Shown: piece after piece, positions 6,838 through 13,017 of the stretch
How the letters are laid out: each line of letters begins with the position of its first letter
Numbering within the stretch: the first letter of the stretch is position 1
Assembly (NCBI GenBank): GCA_023230245.1
Contig: JALNXT010000014.1
Span: forward strand, 1-13,359
Direction of reading: 5' to 3'
Length of the DNA: 13,359 nucleotides
From: Candidatus Cloacimonadota bacterium
GTDB taxonomy: Bacteria; Cloacimonadota; Cloacimonadia; Cloacimonadales; Cloacimonadaceae
Notes under the pieces: model-generated
The model's input: the letters and a program-made list of their open reading frames with translations, nothing else
Databases searched by the model: none
Told to the model about the DNA's origin: nothing
Position numbers and translations under genes: made by a program

Positions 6838-8283
6838 ATGCAGAAGAGTGTTATCCTGCTATTGTTACTAATCTTGTTTGCCACCCTGTTGCTGGCGCAA
6901 AACACCCTTTCCATCAACGGCTTGAACGAAGCCCAATTCGTGTATCGCACGGCTCCCGATTCCCTTAATGCCTATTTTAAGGATAGCTTTGCCTTCAGCC
7001 TTGCCTACCGTAACTTTAATTTCGGTATGAAGTTCATTGCCGATTTGCCCAAGTATTCCACGACCCAGTCAGAGCTGGTGGATGAGCTAAGCCCCAATAA
7101 TCTGGAGCTTGGCTGGAAAGAGCTTTACGCCAGCTATAGCAAAGACGCGTTCTCTATTCATGCTGGAACCACAGAAGAGAGCTTTGGCAACGGGCTTACC
7201 TTTCGCAGCTATAAAGATATAGAGTTCGATGAAGACCACCGCATTGATGGCTTTGTGTTCAAATACGACGATGCCTATGCTGTAAAAGCACTCTATGGTG
7301 CCATAGAAAGCCCTGACAACAACGGAAAGTACGATTTGGCATACGGTGCCGATTTCCTGTCTCCCCTCTCCTACGGCTTACGTTTGGGGGCTTCTGCACT
7401 CTCATACCGAACCCTGGGTGCCAACGTATATAACCAGAGGGACGTGTTTGCCGGCAGAATGCAGCTAGCATGGAGCAATCTGCAAGCCTACGCAGAATAT
7501 GCCAACAGCGAAACTTATAGACAAGTGGGGCTACCCACCAGCTTTGGCAGTGCTATCTATGCCAATGCGGATTACAATCTTGGCGTGCTTCAGTTGGGTG
7601 CTGCTTACAAGAAATACGACGACTTTCAGTACCGCCTGCACGATTTAGCGGCGGCAAACTATCACACCGAAACCCTCTCTGATGCCCTGGCAACAGGACT
7701 TGACGAAGAGGGCTGGCAAGCACGCGGTACACTCTCTATCTCCCAATGCCTAAGCTATTATTTAGACTACGCCGAAGCTTGGGACAGCCCCAAAAGCAAG
7801 CAGATGAACGATCTTTACACTTCACTGGACTGGGTGAAAGACAGCACTACCCTGGGTATTGCCTATTCTCAAGTAGAAAAGGTAGACGATGCGAACCGCT
7901 ATTGGCAGAAAGAGAGCACCCCCGCTTTGTCCTTTGGTTTGCCCTTCTTTGGCGTGCCAGTTACGGTGAAAGCCGAGCTTAAGATCTCAGAAAAGCAGAT
8001 TTACGCAGTTACAAGTAAGCATTACGAGCCCAAAATCCAAAAAGACCTCAGCTTTGGCAAGCTTGCCCTCTCCCTGGGAGTGCAGAGTAACTGGAGCGAT
8101 TTTGATGCCATTATGAACAGCCGTTACTGGGCATTTATGGAAGCTAAATATCCCCTTGCCAGCCATAGCGATTTAGTTATCTTTGGCGGTAAGGAAGCCG
8201 GTGGCAAAGTGTGCCGCAATGGCGTTTGCCGTTATGTATCTGCTTTCGAGGGTGTTAAGGTAGAGCTTTCCACCCGTTTCTAA
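6838..8283 (+). CDS. Predicted outer-membrane beta-barrel protein with a surface CX4C loop
   Basis: This 481-aa exported protein has a signal peptide (about 1-20, ending LLLAQ) and then a body of alternating amphipathic strands rich in Tyr, Ala, Gly and Ser. Examples are FAFSLAYRNFNFGMKF, YGLRLGASALSYRTLG and LQLGAAYKKYDDFQY. It ends in VELSTRF with a C-terminal Phe, as expected for barrels inserted by the BAM machinery. There are no catalytic motifs. It resembles the uncharacterised DUF6029-type barrel proteins of FCB bacteria (family recalled, not searched). A CRNGVC motif (Cys459/Cys464) sits between the predicted last two strands, which would be an outward loop. ATG follows the thioredoxin's TAA directly (GAGG at 6826-6829). 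A role as a redox-controlled pore, or as anchor for the secreted protein encoded next, is inference only. Confidence 0.72.
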   Translation: MQKSVILLLLLILFATLLLAQNTLSINGLNEAQFVYRTAPDSLNAYFKDSFAFSLAYRNFNFGMKFIADLPKYSTTQSELVDELSPNNLELGWKELYASYSKDAFSIHAGTTEESFGNGLTFRSYKDIEFDEDHRIDGFVFKYDDAYAVKALYGAIESPDNNGKYDLAYGADFLSPLSYGLRLGASALSYRTLGANVYNQRDVFAGRMQLAWSNLQAYAEYANSETYRQVGLPTSFGSAIYANADYNLGVLQLGAAYKKYDDFQYRLHDLAAANYHTETLSDALATGLDEEGWQARGTLSISQCLSYYLDYAEAWDSPKSKQMNDLYTSLDWVKDSTTLGIAYSQVEKVDDANRYWQKESTPALSFGLPFFGVPVTVKAELKISEKQIYAVTSKHYEPKIQKDLSFGKLALSLGVQSNWSDFDAIMNSRYWAFMEAKYPLASHSDLVIFGGKEAGGKVCRNGVCRYVSAFEGVKVELSTRF

Positions 8284-8306
8284 GCTATAGTTTTAAGGAG
8301 AATATT

Positions 8307-9650
8307 ATGAAATACATCAGTTTAGTTTTAACCTTGCTGCTGCTCGGCAGCCTTTACGCCGTGGCACCTTATGTCCCGTACACCGTCTTAGCTGAGGACT
8401 TTGGTTCCAACACATGTGGTGGTTGTGTAGTGGCTTGGGAAGGCTTGCAAGTTCCCCTATCCAATACACATAACGGCGAATTTATCCTTGCCAAGTTATA
8501 TACCCAAAGCCCTGGTTTAACTTCGCCCATCGTGCTAGATCGCTTCGATTATTATGAAGTAATAGGTCTCCCAGCGGTTATCTTTAATGGCAAAATAAGG
8601 GTGAACGGTAGCGGAGAAGGTATCGCCGACGGCAGTCTTTACAACGCTGCTATAAACCAATTCCGTTACAGCTCTTCGCCGCTTAGCATGAACGTCACCA
8701 ATTTCTCCACCACTACTGGCGCATTTAGTGGCAACATTGTGAAGGTCTCCCCCGCGGTGGAACTTCCCGGCGCAAAAGTGGTCTATTACCTGCTGGAAGA
8801 CAATATCTCCGCCGCAGAAACCAAGGTGGTACGCAGCATTTTATACGAAGATCTCAATCTTACGGATGTGAGAAGTAGCTTCAACTTCAACAAAACATTC
8901 ACTATCGATCCCACTTGGAATCCTGCCAATCTTTGGGCGATAGCAACTGTTCAGCTACCGGACAAAGCCATTGTGCAAAGCGTTTCCACTCTTCCCCAGC
9001 CAACGCATAACCTGCGTGCGGCGATGGATTGGAATAATAACATCATTGGCTTGCCGAATATAGATTATCTTTCTCAGCCTTTCTGGGTGTTCAACCAAGG
9101 AGTGGCGGACAACTATACCATGCACATAGAAGTGGATTCTGCCCCTGATGGCTGGTATTTTAATTATTGCGACGAAGAGGGCGGTTGCTATACCGGCAGT
9201 ATGGATGTACCCCTCATCCTTGGAGCCGGTGAAACCACAGCGTTCCATCTAAACCTGATTATTGGCGATGCAGGCGTTGCCAATTTTCGCTTTGTGATAA
9301 GTTCACCCAACCTCGGCAGCTACAGCATTCCCTTCCGCTATGCCATGGAAGGATCTGCCAATAGTGACGATGTGCTGGTGGAAATGCCCCTGCAATTAGG
9401 CAGCATGTACCCCAATCCAGTGAATGCAAGTGCTGCGTTGACACTTCGCAGTAACAAGAATGTTGCTGTGGCGAACATTGACGTGTTCAACATCAAGGGA
9501 CAGAAAGTGCAGAGCTTAAGCGCTCGCAACCTGGTTCAAGGCGATAATAGTATTAGCTTTAGCCCCGCTTCCAGCCTGCCCAATGGTATTTATTTTTACA
9601 AACTTTCTGGCTCGGATGCGCCGGCACTCAAGTTCATCTTATTGAAGTAA
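8307..9650 (+). CDS. Omp28-like secreted thioredoxin-fold protein with T9SS sorting domain
   Basis: This 447-aa protein has a signal peptide (MKYISLVLTLLLLGSLYAVA). A thioredoxin-fold domain of the Omp28 kind (about 26-120) carries EDFGSNTCGGCVVAWEGL, with the redox pair Cys37/Cys40 and a cis-proline type segment GLPAVIFNG. Beta-sandwich regions follow, with a second cysteine pair Cys288/Cys294 (CDEEGGC). The last ~85 residues are a Por/T9SS type A sorting domain: MYPNPVNASAALTL, VFNIKGQKV, LPNGIYFYKL and a terminal basic residue. This domain routes proteins through the type IX secretion system, usually to the cell surface. A good Shine-Dalgarno AAGGAG lies at 8295-8300, and only 23 bp separate it from the barrel gene. 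It is the last gene of the operon. It was probably derived from the same ancestor as the lipoprotein at 5216-6346. Confidence 0.83.
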   Translation: MKYISLVLTLLLLGSLYAVAPYVPYTVLAEDFGSNTCGGCVVAWEGLQVPLSNTHNGEFILAKLYTQSPGLTSPIVLDRFDYYEVIGLPAVIFNGKIRVNGSGEGIADGSLYNAAINQFRYSSSPLSMNVTNFSTTTGAFSGNIVKVSPAVELPGAKVVYYLLEDNISAAETKVVRSILYEDLNLTDVRSSFNFNKTFTIDPTWNPANLWAIATVQLPDKAIVQSVSTLPQPTHNLRAAMDWNNNIIGLPNIDYLSQPFWVFNQGVADNYTMHIEVDSAPDGWYFNYCDEEGGCYTGSMDVPLILGAGETTAFHLNLIIGDAGVANFRFVISSPNLGSYSIPFRYAMEGSANSDDVLVEMPLQLGSMYPNPVNASAALTLRSNKNVAVANIDVFNIKGQKVQSLSARNLVQGDNSISFSPASSLPNGIYFYKLSGSDAPALKFILLK

Positions 9651-9665
9651 GCAACTCTCTTGTAA

Positions 9666-9734
9666 GAATTGCCCTATCATTGCCCTAACATTGCCCTTAT
9701 TATGGACAATGAGTGGGCATTGATAGGGCAATTC
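9666..9734. repeat. Long inverted repeat with triple ATTGCCCT units after the redox operon
   Basis: The left arm GAATTGCCCTATCATTGCCC (9666-9685) pairs with the right arm at 9715-9734 over 20 bp with one mismatch. Inside, CATTGCCC (9689-9696) pairs with GGACAATG (9704-9711) with one mismatch. ATTGCCCT occurs three times at an exact 11-bp spacing (9668, 9679, 9690). It lies 15 bases after the stop codon of the last redox gene, so it may end or stabilise that transcript. No T-run follows directly, so a classical rho-independent terminator is not supported. Confidence 0.65.
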
Positions 9735-9775
9735 AAGCTGGAGGGAAGCTTTTGTATTGGAGCTACGGACAAGCA

Positions 9776-9795
9776 AGCAGCATGCCGTTGCTGCT
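9776..9795 (+). repeat. Degenerate small hairpin repeat
   Basis: AGCAGCATGCCGTTGCTGCT forms a 7-bp stem. It has the same 20-nt size and nearly the same arms as the copies at 2162-2181 and 10033-10052, but a different loop and one unpaired T-T. The flanks are only weakly similar, so its family membership is less certain. Confidence 0.45.
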
Positions 9796-9823
9796 AGAGA
9801 ATTAAGAGTTGAAATAGGTTTCT

Positions 9824-9903
9824 CTCTTTCGCGCTTTTACTCTTTGTTAAATTGTCCCTTTACTCTTTGTTAAACCTTCGGTGATTTCGGTGTTCTCGGT
9901 GGT
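9824..9903 (+). repeat. 80-bp direct repeat, copy 1
   Basis: This copy is nearly identical to 10085-10164, with three substitutions in 80 bp and an exact offset of 261 bp. Within the unit, TTTACTCTTTGTTAAA occurs twice (23 bp apart). The 3' end is a 9-bp period of three units around TTCGGTG (read on the minus strand, CACCGA units). It is non-coding on both strands as far as I can see. Confidence 0.85.
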
Positions 9904-10029
9904 TATTTATTGTAAAAGTGAAACCAGGACTGAAGATAGTATGATTTACCACTTTCTTTTCTCTCTTTTTCCTCTTTTGCTCTTTTACTCCTTGTAAAAA
10001 AGAAATCTTAAACTTACACGTAGATGCAG

Positions 10030-10060
10030 TTTAGCAGCATCAGAATGCTGCTCTACAATG
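10030..10060 (+). repeat. Small hairpin repeat, plus-orientation copy
   Basis: The core AGCAGCATCAGAATGCTGCT (10033-10052) is an 8-bp perfect stem with a CAGA loop, flanked by TTT and CTCTACAATG exactly as in the copy at 2159-2189. It lies between the two copies of the 80-bp direct repeat. Confidence 0.75.
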
Positions 10061-10084
10061 CTTTTCTCTCTGCTTGTCTTTTTT

Positions 10085-10164
10085 CTCTTTCGCTCTTTTA
10101 CTCTTTGTTAAATTGTCTCTTTACTTTTTGTTAAACCTTCGGTGATTTCGGTGTTCTCGGTGGT
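10085..10164 (+). repeat. 80-bp direct repeat, copy 2
   Basis: This is the partner of 9824-9903. It ends nine bases before the stop codon of the minus-strand sdpI-like gene, so it forms the 3' untranslated end of that transcript. The three differences from copy 1 are all G/T or C/T changes inside the pyrimidine-rich half. Confidence 0.85.
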
Positions 10165-10173
10165 AAAATAAAC

Positions 10174-10836
10174 CTACTTATCCTTATATTGCTGGAAGAT
10201 GACGAAGGAATAGATCAGCGGGATCAGCAATATCAGCATGGCGATCGCACCGCTTATCTGCTGAAATCCGTTATTGTAAGGCAGCACGAAGCCTTTAACA
10301 ATCATAATTACTCCGCTGAGTGCAAACAGTTTGCCTCCCAACCGGTGAGTGCGTAGCCAAACGTCATCGTTCGCAAGTGTCCAGGGTGTTTTAAACCCGA
10401 TAAAGAAATTACGCGGAGTCTTTGGCATTAGATTACCCAGAAAGATAAACAGCAGCCCAATGAGGATTAAAATGAATTGCACCCCAGGCACAGTCTGGCT
10501 CTTTGCCAGATACAGCGAATAGACACTGATGAGCGCGAAAAACAGAACCAGCATCGCCGATAAAGCTGGTATAATCCGTTCGAAGCGTTTCTCGTACTTC
10601 TTGTACCAGGGCGAATACCAGGGCATGAAAAAGAACAGTAAAAATATCCCGATGCTAAAGCCAGACCATAATAGCAGGGTGGTTGTCTTGCTGGAATAGC
10701 CGTCAATCTCGTTGTTAATATTCCAATGGGTGGGCACTTTGGCATCTGCTGGCAGTGTGAACGCAAAATATGCCATCACGATAAGCTGCAACACGATTAT
10801 TGCCACTGACCATTTAAACTTACCTAGTCTTTTCAT
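10174..10836 (-). CDS. SdpI-like membrane protein (DUF1648 plus SdpI domain)
   Basis: This 220-residue inner-membrane protein has about six transmembrane segments (near 10-28, 53-72, 90-110, 118-135, 167-183 and 193-214). The N-terminal part has the DUF1648 signature PTHWNINNEIDGY. The C-terminal part has the SdpI signature FIGFKTPWTL followed by VWLRTHRLGG. In Bacillus subtilis, SdpI gives immunity to the killing factor SdpC and also sequesters the repressor SdpR at the membrane. The length, topology and gene order here match that pair. Its ATG lies 17 bases inside the upstream repressor gene, so the two are translationally coupled. No sdpC-like toxin gene is in the window, so it may protect against toxins of other cells or have a different sensing role. 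The family call is strong; the immunity function is inferred. Confidence 0.85.
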   Translation of the reverse strand: MKRLGKFKWSVAIIVLQLIVMAYFAFTLPADAKVPTHWNINNEIDGYSSKTTTLLLWSGFSIGIFLLFFFMPWYSPWYKKYEKRFERIIPALSAMLVLFFALISVYSLYLAKSQTVPGVQFILILIGLLFIFLGNLMPKTPRNFFIGFKTPWTLANDDVWLRTHRLGGKLFALSGVIMIVKGFVLPYNNGFQQISGAIAMLILLIPLIYSFVIFQQYKDK

Positions 10837-11110
10837 CTTGAACCTCGCTTTTATCTATTACTTGCATAATCCAGCTGATGATATCCTCAAATACCGAAGT
10901 ATTAAGAGAATAGTAAATATACTGTCCGCGCTTTTGGGCATAAATAAGCTCTGCCGTGCGCAGAATCTTAAGGTGCTCGCTAAGGGCAGCGCCGCTAAAC
11001 TCAAAATGCTGACCAATCTCACCCGGAGTAAGGGTAATATGCTTCTTCAGCAGCAGCAGAATCTTGCGGCGGTTAGCGTCTGCAATGGCTTTGAAAAAGG
11101 AATCTGACAT
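10820..11110 (-). CDS. SdpR-like ArsR-family autorepressor
   Basis: This is a 96-aa winged-helix DNA-binding protein. SFFKAIADANRRKILLLL opens the domain. Residues 39-54 (SGAALSEHLKILRTAE) form the recognition helix region, and KRGQYIYYSLN forms the wing. It resembles SdpR of Bacillus subtilis closely as I recall it. It lacks the ELCVCDL-type cysteine motif of metal-sensing ArsR proteins, so metal response is unlikely. GGAGG (plus-strand CCTCC at 11117-11121) precedes the ATG by six bases. Its promoter contains an 18-bp palindrome over the predicted start site, which suggests autorepression. The 3' end overlaps the sdpI-like gene by 17 bp. In the known pair, ligand-bound SdpI draws SdpR to the membrane and lifts repression; the same wiring is a reasonable inference here. 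Confidence 0.87.
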   Translation of the reverse strand: MSDSFFKAIADANRRKILLLLKKHITLTPGEIGQHFEFSGAALSEHLKILRTAELIYAQKRGQYIYYSLNTSVFEDIISWIMQVIDKSEVQDEKTR

Positions 11111-11125
11111 CTTATACCTCCCACA

Positions 11126-11143
11126 GGTATTTAACTAAATACC
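11126..11143 (-). promoter_or_regulatory. Palindromic operator of the sdpRI-like operon
   Basis: GGTATTTA-AC-TAAATACC is a perfect 8+8 inverted repeat with a 2-bp centre. It starts directly next to the -10 element and would cover the transcription start (about 11137) and first transcribed bases. The half-sites and spacing suit a dimeric winged-helix repressor. A partial extra half-site (TATTTAGG, minus strand) overlaps the -10. Confidence 0.7.
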
Positions 11144-11171
11144 TAAATACTGGAGACGGGAATTATGTCAA
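11144..11171 (-). promoter_or_regulatory. Sigma-70 type promoter of the sdpRI-like operon
   Basis: On the minus strand, TTGACA (11171-11166) is followed by a 16-bp spacer and TATTTA (11149-11144). The -35 is a perfect consensus match. The predicted start near 11137 gives a short leader of about 27 bases containing the operator and the Shine-Dalgarno sequence. Confidence 0.7.
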
Positions 11172-11230
11172 GAATAAAAACGCACATGCCTGCATATTGC
11201 CGATTTCTGAGTGAAAATCATTACTGAATC

Positions 11231-11324
11231 ATTAGCGCGTTTAACTCACAATTACGCTGTCCCACTGTAAGGCTTGTTGTCCACGAAGTTGGTCGCAGCG
11301 TAATTGCAAGTCAAACTGCTTAAT
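11231..11324 (-). repeat. 94-bp imperfect palindrome; possible structured RNA on the minus strand
   Basis: The 21-nt arms 11239-11259 and 11296-11316 pair with three mismatches on the plus strand. All three become G-U wobbles when the minus strand is transcribed, giving an uninterrupted 21-bp RNA stem. Beyond a small internal loop, ATTAGC (11231-11236) pairs with GCTTAAT (11318-11324 region) with one bulged base. The apical 36 bases (11260-11295) hold no structure I can call confidently. It lies between the flavodiiron terminator and the sdpR promoter. No coding sequence is present. The wobble pattern favours minus-strand RNA, but a mobile palindrome is an alternative. Confidence 0.55.
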
Positions 11325-11345
11325 ACAGGATTGAACAATGGCTAT

Positions 11346-11381
11346 AAAAAAAAGAACTCCCTCCGCACTCGGAGAGAGTTC
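11346..11381 (-). terminator. Rho-independent terminator of the flavodiiron gene
   Basis: On the minus strand a 12-bp GC-rich stem (11381-11370 with 11365-11354, one mismatch, 4-nt loop) is followed at once by eight T (11353-11346). It begins 28 bases after the flavodiiron stop codon. This is a textbook intrinsic terminator in the right orientation. Confidence 0.92.
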
Positions 11382-11409
11382 TCAGGTTGTCTAATTAGGT
11401 ATATCTTTC

Positions 11410-12579
11410 TTATAAGTCTTTATGTTTCGTGGCGATAAGTTCTGCCAGATCACGTAGTTCTTTCAATGTGGGTTCTTTGGCTACACCTTTGCAGAGCACT
11501 GCGCCCAGCACTTCCACTTTGAGGTTGGATACCATGGGCAGGATGCGTTCCACCACTTGGGTTGCCCAGCCATAGGAGCCAATCACCGCAGCAAAGCGTG
11601 CTTTAGGCTTGATGGCATTTGCCAGCATCACAGCATTGGCTACGATAGGATGCGGGCCTACATGCACGGTGGGGGTGCCGATTACGATCGTTGCTGCATC
11701 CACCAGAGCCATTGCCAGCTTGCCGATATCGGTAACTGCCAGATCAAAAAGCTCTACTTTCACTCCCCGTTGGGCTAATTCGTCACAGAGGTAATTCACC
11801 ATTTTGGCGGTGCTGCCATGCATGGAGATAAAGGGGATCACCACTTTGTTTTGCACATTGTCTGAAGCCCAGTCTTCATAAGCGGCGAGGATAGTCTCCG
11901 GATGATTCCAGATGGGACCGTGGCTGGGTGCGATAAGATCAAAATCCAGTCCTTGCAATTTCTTTAAGTTGCCGCGAATCATGGAACGGAAGGGCATCAT
12001 GATTTCGCCATAATAGCGTTTTGCCGCTTCAAGTATGGCAGGATCACCGTTGTCATAAAGCTCTGTGCTAGCTGCATGCGAGCCTAAAAAATCGCAACTG
12101 AAGAGGATGCGCTCTTCCTTCATGTATGCCACCATGGTTTCAGGCCAATGCACCCAGGGGGTATAGATGAAGCGTAAGGATTTATTCCCCAGGGAGATAG
12201 TCTCGTTGTCTTCCATGGTGCGGATCTTATCGGGATCCAAGAGCAGATGTTCCACCAACAGGTCTTTGGCTTTGGGAGAGCATATTATCGCTGCATTGGG
12301 AAAGCGTTCCAAAAGCATGGGAATGCTACCGGAATGATCTTGCTCCGAGTGTAGAGTAATGATATAATCCAGCTTTTTCAAGCCTTCAAGGTTTTCCAAA
12401 TAAGTTTCTGCAAACTCAGGATCCACAGTATCAATAATCGCTGTTTTCTCTGAGCCTTGGATCAAATACGAATTGTAACTGGTGCCGTCGGGAAGAGGAA
12501 TCAAGGAATCGAAGAGCCTGCGCCCCCAATCCTGCACTCCCACAGAGTAGATGCCATCTCGGATTTTTCTTGTTTTCAT
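11410..12579 (-). CDS. Class A flavodiiron protein (FprA/Rbo-type O2/NO reductase)
   Basis: This 389-aa cytoplasmic enzyme has a metallo-beta-lactamase-like diiron domain (about 1-245) and a C-terminal flavodoxin domain (about 246-389). Iron ligands match the family: His77, Glu79, Asp81 and His82 in LHSEQDHSG, His144 in WVHWPETM, Asp163 in SCDFLGSH and His220 in APSHGPIW. The flavodoxin FMN loop is ISMHGSTAKM. No extra rubredoxin or flavin reductase domain is present, so it is class A and needs a separate electron donor, usually rubredoxin, which is not in the window. Anaerobes use such enzymes to reduce O2 to water or NO to N2O. AAGGAG (plus-strand CTCCTT, 12586-12591) supports the start. 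It is monocistronic, with its own terminator. The preference for O2 or NO cannot be read from sequence. Confidence 0.92.
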   Translation of the reverse strand: MKTRKIRDGIYSVGVQDWGRRLFDSLIPLPDGTSYNSYLIQGSEKTAIIDTVDPEFAETYLENLEGLKKLDYIITLHSEQDHSGSIPMLLERFPNAAIICSPKAKDLLVEHLLLDPDKIRTMEDNETISLGNKSLRFIYTPWVHWPETMVAYMKEERILFSCDFLGSHAASTELYDNGDPAILEAAKRYYGEIMMPFRSMIRGNLKKLQGLDFDLIAPSHGPIWNHPETILAAYEDWASDNVQNKVVIPFISMHGSTAKMVNYLCDELAQRGVKVELFDLAVTDIGKLAMALVDAATIVIGTPTVHVGPHPIVANAVMLANAIKPKARFAAVIGSYGWATQVVERILPMVSNLKVEVLGAVLCKGVAKEPTLKELRDLAELIATKHKDL

Positions 12580-12799
12580 GGAGTTCTCCTTAAGTAATTT
12601 TATTTACATAATAGTCTAAACGCTTTTCTGCGTAATCCCAGTAAAAAAGTATGATATTTATACAAACGTTCATAATGTTTGGTTCTCTGCTCGAGTTATG
12701 CTGCCAACAAACCTGTTATAACCCAGCACCAATCCTTGGGAATCACCTGAGAGTCAAGTGAGTCTGCAGCAAGGATTAGAGAAAAAAGCAATTTCTTAC

Positions 12800-12826
12800 T
12801 TGACAGAAATCTGGAATGGATAATAT
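12800..12826 (+). promoter_or_regulatory. Possible promoter for the secreted-protein gene
   Basis: A consensus TTGACA (12800-12805) is followed after 15 bp by TAATAT (12821-12826). The spacer is two bases shorter than ideal. If used, it would give a 5' untranslated leader of about 230 bases containing the hairpin at 12978-13017. Confidence 0.35.
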
Positions 12827-12977
12827 TTGGGTGACTGAGTGTAAAAGCTTGGTTAATGCATAGCGTGAGTGGGTTTTGGAGTGTGCTTCAGACTATACTG
12901 TTAGAGCTTTCCCGAGCCTGCAACAATAATTGCTTATCTGATGATATAGCTATGAATATCTATCAGGTTTAAAGAGT

Positions 12978-13017
12978 GTTATCTACCGCACTGTTGCCTC
13001 GGCAAAGCTGCGATAAC
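12978..13017 (+). other. Imperfect hairpin in the leader of the secreted-protein gene
   Basis: GTTATC (12978-12983) pairs with GATAAC (13012-13017). After a 4-base bulge, GCA (12988-12990) pairs with TGC (13009-13011), and TGCC-TC-GGCA forms the tip. It ends 49 bases before the start codon. The helix segments are short, so it could be chance. Confidence 0.3.

Larger units (their letters stand above)
9651..10173. other. Gene-free spacer between convergent operons, filled with repeats
   Basis: No convincing coding sequence is present. The spacer separates the end of the plus-strand redox operon from the end of the minus-strand sdpRI-like operon. It contains a long hairpin (9666-9734), two hairpin repeats (9776-9795 and 10030-10060), an 80-bp direct repeat (9824-9903 and 10085-10164) and T/C-rich tracts around 9950-10010 and 10060-10110. 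No standard terminator for the minus-strand operon is obvious. Confidence 0.8.

Noticed and set aside
9651..10173. Insertion sequence remnant in the repeat-rich spacer
   Set aside because: No transposase fragment, terminal inverted repeats or target-site duplication could be found. The repeats are short palindromes and a tandem-like duplication.
10712..11107. Plus-strand open frame of 131 codons opposite the sdpR-like gene
   Set aside because: It lies antisense to two confident overlapping genes, has no Shine-Dalgarno sequence and shows no recognisable motif.
11231..11324. Integron attC site: GTTTAAC at one end and GTCAAAC at the other, in a palindrome of suitable length
   Set aside because: The right-hand box differs from the GTTRRRY consensus, the stem lacks the usual unpaired extrahelical bases and spacer layout, and there is no integrase or cassette array.
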